A stretch of DNA of 12,198 nucleotides, taken from contig DASPFV010000204.1 in assembly GCA_035620975.1 (NCBI GenBank), positions 1 to 12,198 of the forward strand, written 5' to 3'. Below the pieces are notes generated by a model. The model made no database searches and was not told the DNA's origin. It saw nothing but the letters and a program-made list of their open reading frames with translations. Position 1 is the first letter of the stretch. Each line of letters starts with the position of its first letter. Below are positions 9,308 to 12,198 of the stretch, in pieces. The DNA comes from DASPFV01 sp035620975. Its GTDB lineage: Bacteria; Acidobacteriota; Vicinamibacteria; Vicinamibacterales; 2-12-FULL-66-21. The translations under genes were made by a program, and so were the position numbers.

Positions 9308-11875
9308 GTGTGCGTGCGCGTGCCGGCCGCTGTCATCGCAATCCCTCTCCTCGCCGGGAGCGCGGCCGGCGTGCTCCTGTTCGAGCGGCTGACACCGCAA
9401 GCCGCCACCTGCCTCGTCGGCTCCGCCGCGCTCGCGTGGATGGCGGCGCTGGGTGCGGCACTCGATCGAGACGGGGCGACGTGCGGCGCGGCTGTCGCCG
9501 CTGGTGCGTTACTGGCCGGTTTCGCGCTGGGGCTCGCCGAGGCGGGACGTATCTATTCCCCGCCGCTGCGGGCCTGGTTCGAGCGGCGGTCGATGGAGGA
9601 GGCTTCTCAGCCCGTCATCCTTCAGGGCGTCTTGCGCGGAGATGCGTCCCAGGGCGTCGCCGGCATCTCGCTCGGGCTCAACGTCGAGATGGTTCAGGAG
9701 ACGACCGCTCGAAGCGTGGTGGCGGCGCCGGGCGGCGTGCGGCTCACCGTGGCAGGCGTGCTCGGCTCCGGCAGGCTCGATGAATGGCGATCGGGACGGC
9801 GCGTCAGGCTCATCGCGACGCTGCGTGAGCCCGCCGTGTATCTGAATCCCGGGCGGCCGGACGACCGGCGGGCGCTCGCCCGCCGCGGAATCGTGCTCGT
9901 CGGCACGGTGAAGAGCGCCGCGCTGGTCGAGGTGCTGGCGCGCGCAGGGCCGGTGGCCGAGGCCGCCGGCGCATGCCGGGCGCTGGCGCGTACGCGCCTG
10001 CACGCTCTCGTCGGCGGCTGGAGCACGCGCTCGGCCGCGATTGCTGCGGCAATCCTCATCGGCGACCGCACTGGTCTCGGTCCGGACGACGAGCGGCGGC
10101 TTCAGGAGGCAGGGACGTACCACGTCGTCGCGATCTCCGGTGGGAACATCGCGCTGCTGACGATCGTCCTCCTGGCCGCCTGCCGGATCGTCCGGGCCCC
10201 GCCGCGGCTGGCAGCTGGAGTGGCCATCCCGTCGTTGCTGTTCTACGGCCGCATCACCGGCCCCGCGCCCTCCGTCGATCGCGCGATTACGGCGGCCGTC
10301 AGCTACCTGTCGGGACGACTGCTGGATCAGCACGGTCCTGCGGTGAACGTGCTGGCCACGGCAGCGGCAATCGCCGTCGCCCTGTCGCCGATCGCCGTGC
10401 TGGATCCGGGGTTCATCCTGTCGTTCGGGGCAACCCTGGGCATCCTGGTGCTCGTTCCCAGGCTCGTGGGCCAGCGGTTCACGCGCGGCCGGACGCCGGC
10501 GACGCGCGTGAGGAACCCGGTTCCGCGTCGCGCGGCTCCTGCACCCATAGTGGCGACCCTGGCCGGCCTGCTCGCCGCGACCGTCGCGGCCGAGATCGCG
10601 CTTGCGCCAGTGGCGGCGATGTTCTTCGGGCGCGTGACGTTCGCGGGCCTGGTGCTGAACTTCGCGGCCATCCCGCTCATGGGGCTGGTTCAAGCCGCCT
10701 CCATCGCGGCGCTCGTGCTCGACGCGGTTGCCCCCGCCTGTGGCTGCGCTGCCGGGTACGTCGTCCACCTCGCCGCGACGGGTCTCGTCGAGTCGTCGCG
10801 GCTGGTGGACGTTGCGCCGTGGCTGTCCCGGGCTGTCCCGCCTCCTTCGTGGTGGCTCGTGCTCGTCTACTACGGTGCCGCAGTGTTGGCGCTGATCTCC
10901 AGGCGCGCGAGGCGACTCGGGATTGGTGTCGCGTGTTCGGCCGGCGTTTTGGTGACGCTCGCGCCGGACCTGGCGGCGCGTCGGGCAGTTCCCTCTCCGT
11001 TGCCCGGCTGGCTCCGTGTCGTCGTCCTCGACGTGGGGCAGGGTGACGCGACCCTCGTACGGCTTCCCGACGGCCGCGCGCTGCTGGTGGACGCGGGTGG
11101 CATCGCCGCGGGAGCGCCGCAAGAGCAGGACGGGGAGGCACGGACGGGGTTCGATACGGGCGAGCGGGTAGTCGGGCCGGCGCTGCGGGCCCTCGGGGTG
11201 CGGCGGCTCGACACGTTCGTACTCACGCACGGCGATCCCGATCATCTTGGTGGAGCCCGGTCAGTCCTGCACGCGTTCCGGCCCAGGGCGGTGTGGGAGG
11301 GAGTCGAGGTGCCACCGCATCAAGGGCTGTCCCTGCTCGCGAGGGCCGCCGACGCCGCCGGCGCCGAGCGGCGGTCCGTGCTGGCGGGTGACCGGCTGCG
11401 CATCGGACCTGTGACCATCCGCGTGCTGCATCCACCTCCGCCGGACTGGGAGCGCCAGCGCGTGCGCAACGAGGATTCCGTGGTGCTGGACGTCAGATTG
11501 GGGGGCGTGTCGATCATCCTGCCCGGCGATATCGGAAGGGAAGGGGAGCAGGCCCTCCAGTCGCACGTGATCCCGGCGAGCCTCGTCGTCCTCAAGGTCG
11601 CGCATCACGGCAGTGCGACGTCCAGCTCGCCTGCGCTGCTGGACGTGCTGCGCCCGGCGGTGGCTATAGTCAGTGCCGGCCGTGGCAACCGCTTCGGGCA
11701 TCCGGCTGCCTCGGTGCTCGCCCGCTTCCGCGCGATGGGGACCGCCATCTTCTCGACTCAGCAGCATGGCGCGGTTTTCGTGGATACCAACGGGGAGGAG
11801 GTCGAGGTCTGGGGGCTGGCCGGGGGGCGGTTCCATGCGCGGGCCGCTGCACGAGCCGATGGCTCACCACGATGA
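9308..11875 (+). CDS. comEC: ComEC/Rec2-type DNA uptake channel with metallo-beta-lactamase domain
   Basis: ComEC is the inner-membrane channel that carries single-stranded DNA into the cell during natural transformation. The 855-residue product has the full three-part layout. An N-terminal region (about 1-190) has hydrophobic segments followed by a soluble DUF4131/OB-like part. The competence transmembrane domain (about 230-530) includes LIGDRTGLGPDDERRLQEAG and HVVAISGGN. The C-terminal metallo-beta-lactamase-like domain (about 565-835) has DVGQGD (575-580), THGDPDHLGG (His641, Asp643, Asp645, His646) and KVAHHGS (His766, His767), the expected metal-ligand motifs. The start is a GTG; an in-frame TAG lies six bases upstream, so the start is GTG 9308 or the nearby GTG 9314 or 9320. 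No clear Shine-Dalgarno sequence is seen. No comEA or other competence gene is in the window. The last roughly 100 bases are duplicated just downstream. Confidence 0.95.
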   Translation: MCVRVPAAVIAIPLLAGSAAGVLLFERLTPQAATCLVGSAALAWMAALGAALDRDGATCGAAVAAGALLAGFALGLAEAGRIYSPPLRAWFERRSMEEASQPVILQGVLRGDASQGVAGISLGLNVEMVQETTARSVVAAPGGVRLTVAGVLGSGRLDEWRSGRRVRLIATLREPAVYLNPGRPDDRRALARRGIVLVGTVKSAALVEVLARAGPVAEAAGACRALARTRLHALVGGWSTRSAAIAAAILIGDRTGLGPDDERRLQEAGTYHVVAISGGNIALLTIVLLAACRIVRAPPRLAAGVAIPSLLFYGRITGPAPSVDRAITAAVSYLSGRLLDQHGPAVNVLATAAAIAVALSPIAVLDPGFILSFGATLGILVLVPRLVGQRFTRGRTPATRVRNPVPRRAAPAPIVATLAGLLAATVAAEIALAPVAAMFFGRVTFAGLVLNFAAIPLMGLVQAASIAALVLDAVAPACGCAAGYVVHLAATGLVESSRLVDVAPWLSRAVPPPSWWLVLVYYGAAVLALISRRARRLGIGVACSAGVLVTLAPDLAARRAVPSPLPGWLRVVVLDVGQGDATLVRLPDGRALLVDAGGIAAGAPQEQDGEARTGFDTGERVVGPALRALGVRRLDTFVLTHGDPDHLGGARSVLHAFRPRAVWEGVEVPPHQGLSLLARAADAAGAERRSVLAGDRLRIGPVTIRVLHPPPPDWERQRVRNEDSVVLDVRLGGVSIILPGDIGREGEQALQSHVIPASLVVLKVAHHGSATSSSPALLDVLRPAVAIVSAGRGNRFGHPAASVLARFRAMGTAIFSTQQHGAVFVDTNGEEVEVWGLAGGRFHARAAARADGSPR

Positions 11876-11877
11876 CA
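11774..11877 (+). repeat. Tandem repeat copy 1 (inside the comEC 3' end)
   Basis: This copy starts at GTTTTCGTGGATACC and ends at CCACGATGACA. It encodes the last 33 or so residues of ComEC, from AVFVDTNGEE onward, and contains the stop codon. It is matched about 110 bases further on by a second copy. Confidence 0.85.
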
Positions 11878-11883
11878 GGACGC

Positions 11884-11985
11884 GTTTTCGTGGATACCAA
11901 CGGGGAGGAGGTCGAGGTCTTGGGGCTGGCGGGGGCGGTTCCATGCGCGGGCCGCTGCACGGGCCGACGGCTTACCACGATGACA
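11884..11985 (+). repeat. Tandem repeat copy 2 (non-coding duplicate of the comEC 3' end)
   Basis: This 102-base segment repeats copy 1 with about four substitutions and a two-base loss in the G-run (CCGGGGGGCGG against CGGGGGCGG). In the matching frame a Trp codon (TGG) has become TTG, and the two-base loss shifts the frame, so it no longer encodes the ComEC tail. It lies after the ComEC stop and looks like a decaying duplicate. A shared template-slippage or unequal-recombination origin is inferred from its position. Confidence 0.85.
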
Positions 11986-12099
11986 CGATGAGACGAAGAG
12001 ACGATGGAAGGGACGAAGAGCACCTCGGCGGTACACGCGCCAACGGCTCAGACGACGAGACGAAGCAACGAAGAGACGTTGAGAGAGACGAAGAAGAAC
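11986..12099. repeat. Degenerate GACGA/GAGACGAAG low-complexity tract
   Basis: The plus strand is purine-rich with repeated GACGAAG: at 11992, 12012, 12059 and 12087, with AACGAAGAGACG in between and GAGAGAGACG near the end. The spacing is irregular, so this is a degenerate simple repeat rather than an ordered array. Short minus-strand frames through it read as Ser/Arg/Val-rich low-complexity peptide, which I do not regard as coding. With copy 2 and the hairpin that follows, it fills the 323 bases after comEC; no gene is supportable there. Confidence 0.6.
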
Positions 12100-12138
12100 A
12101 AGCCGCTTCGGTCGCGGCGTCCTGCTCAACGGCGCGGG

Positions 12139-12157
12139 GCCGCCGCGCAGCGGCGGC
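12139..12157. repeat. GC-only hairpin near the window edge
   Basis: GCCGCCGC (12139-12146) and GCGGCGGC (12150-12157) form a perfect 8-bp stem with a GCA loop. There is no T-tract on either side. It could end transcription with help from Rho or be one copy of a dispersed genomic hairpin; the window alone cannot tell. Confidence 0.4.
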
Positions 12158-12198
12158 TCTGGGGAACGGCGGCGGCCGGATCAAGCACGACCGGAGTG

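Overview
The window is GC-rich bacterial chromosomal DNA with four intact protein families: a bacillithiol-synthesis enzyme (BshC), a membrane-anchored kinase-like protein with PEGA domains, both subunits of carbamoyl-phosphate synthetase (CarA, CarB), and the DNA-uptake channel ComEC. BshC, long Ser/Thr-kinase/PEGA fusions, high GC and repeat-littered spacers together suggest an Acidobacteriota-type genome (Vicinamibacteria-like). That placement is inference, because no rRNA or other phylogenetic marker is present.

Layout. bshC lies alone on the minus strand (61-1746). It is divergent from everything else across a 123-base spacer. All other genes are on the plus strand: the kinase-like gene (about 1870-4137), carA (4519-5646), carB (5754-9020) and comEC (9308-11875). 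carA and carB are 107 bases apart and probably form an operon for the shared carbamoyl-phosphate pool used by pyrimidine and arginine synthesis. The kinase-like gene and comEC look like independent neighbours.

The main surprises are three. (1) The kinase-like protein keeps the glycine loop and the VAVK lysine but has lost the catalytic HRD and DFG aspartates, so it reads as a transmembrane pseudokinase with two extracytoplasmic PEGA domains. Its best start is a CTG behind a strong Shine-Dalgarno sequence. (2) The spacers before carA (4205-4483) and before comEC (9078-9238) each hold a long imperfect palindrome with near-perfect ends, like small non-autonomous mobile elements or large regulatory hairpins. 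(3) The 3' end of comEC is duplicated in tandem just past its stop codon, followed by a degenerate GACGA-rich low-complexity tract and a GC hairpin up to the window edge.

I saw no tRNA, rRNA, CRISPR array, transposase gene or recognisable prophage or defence gene. The gene content is otherwise housekeeping.
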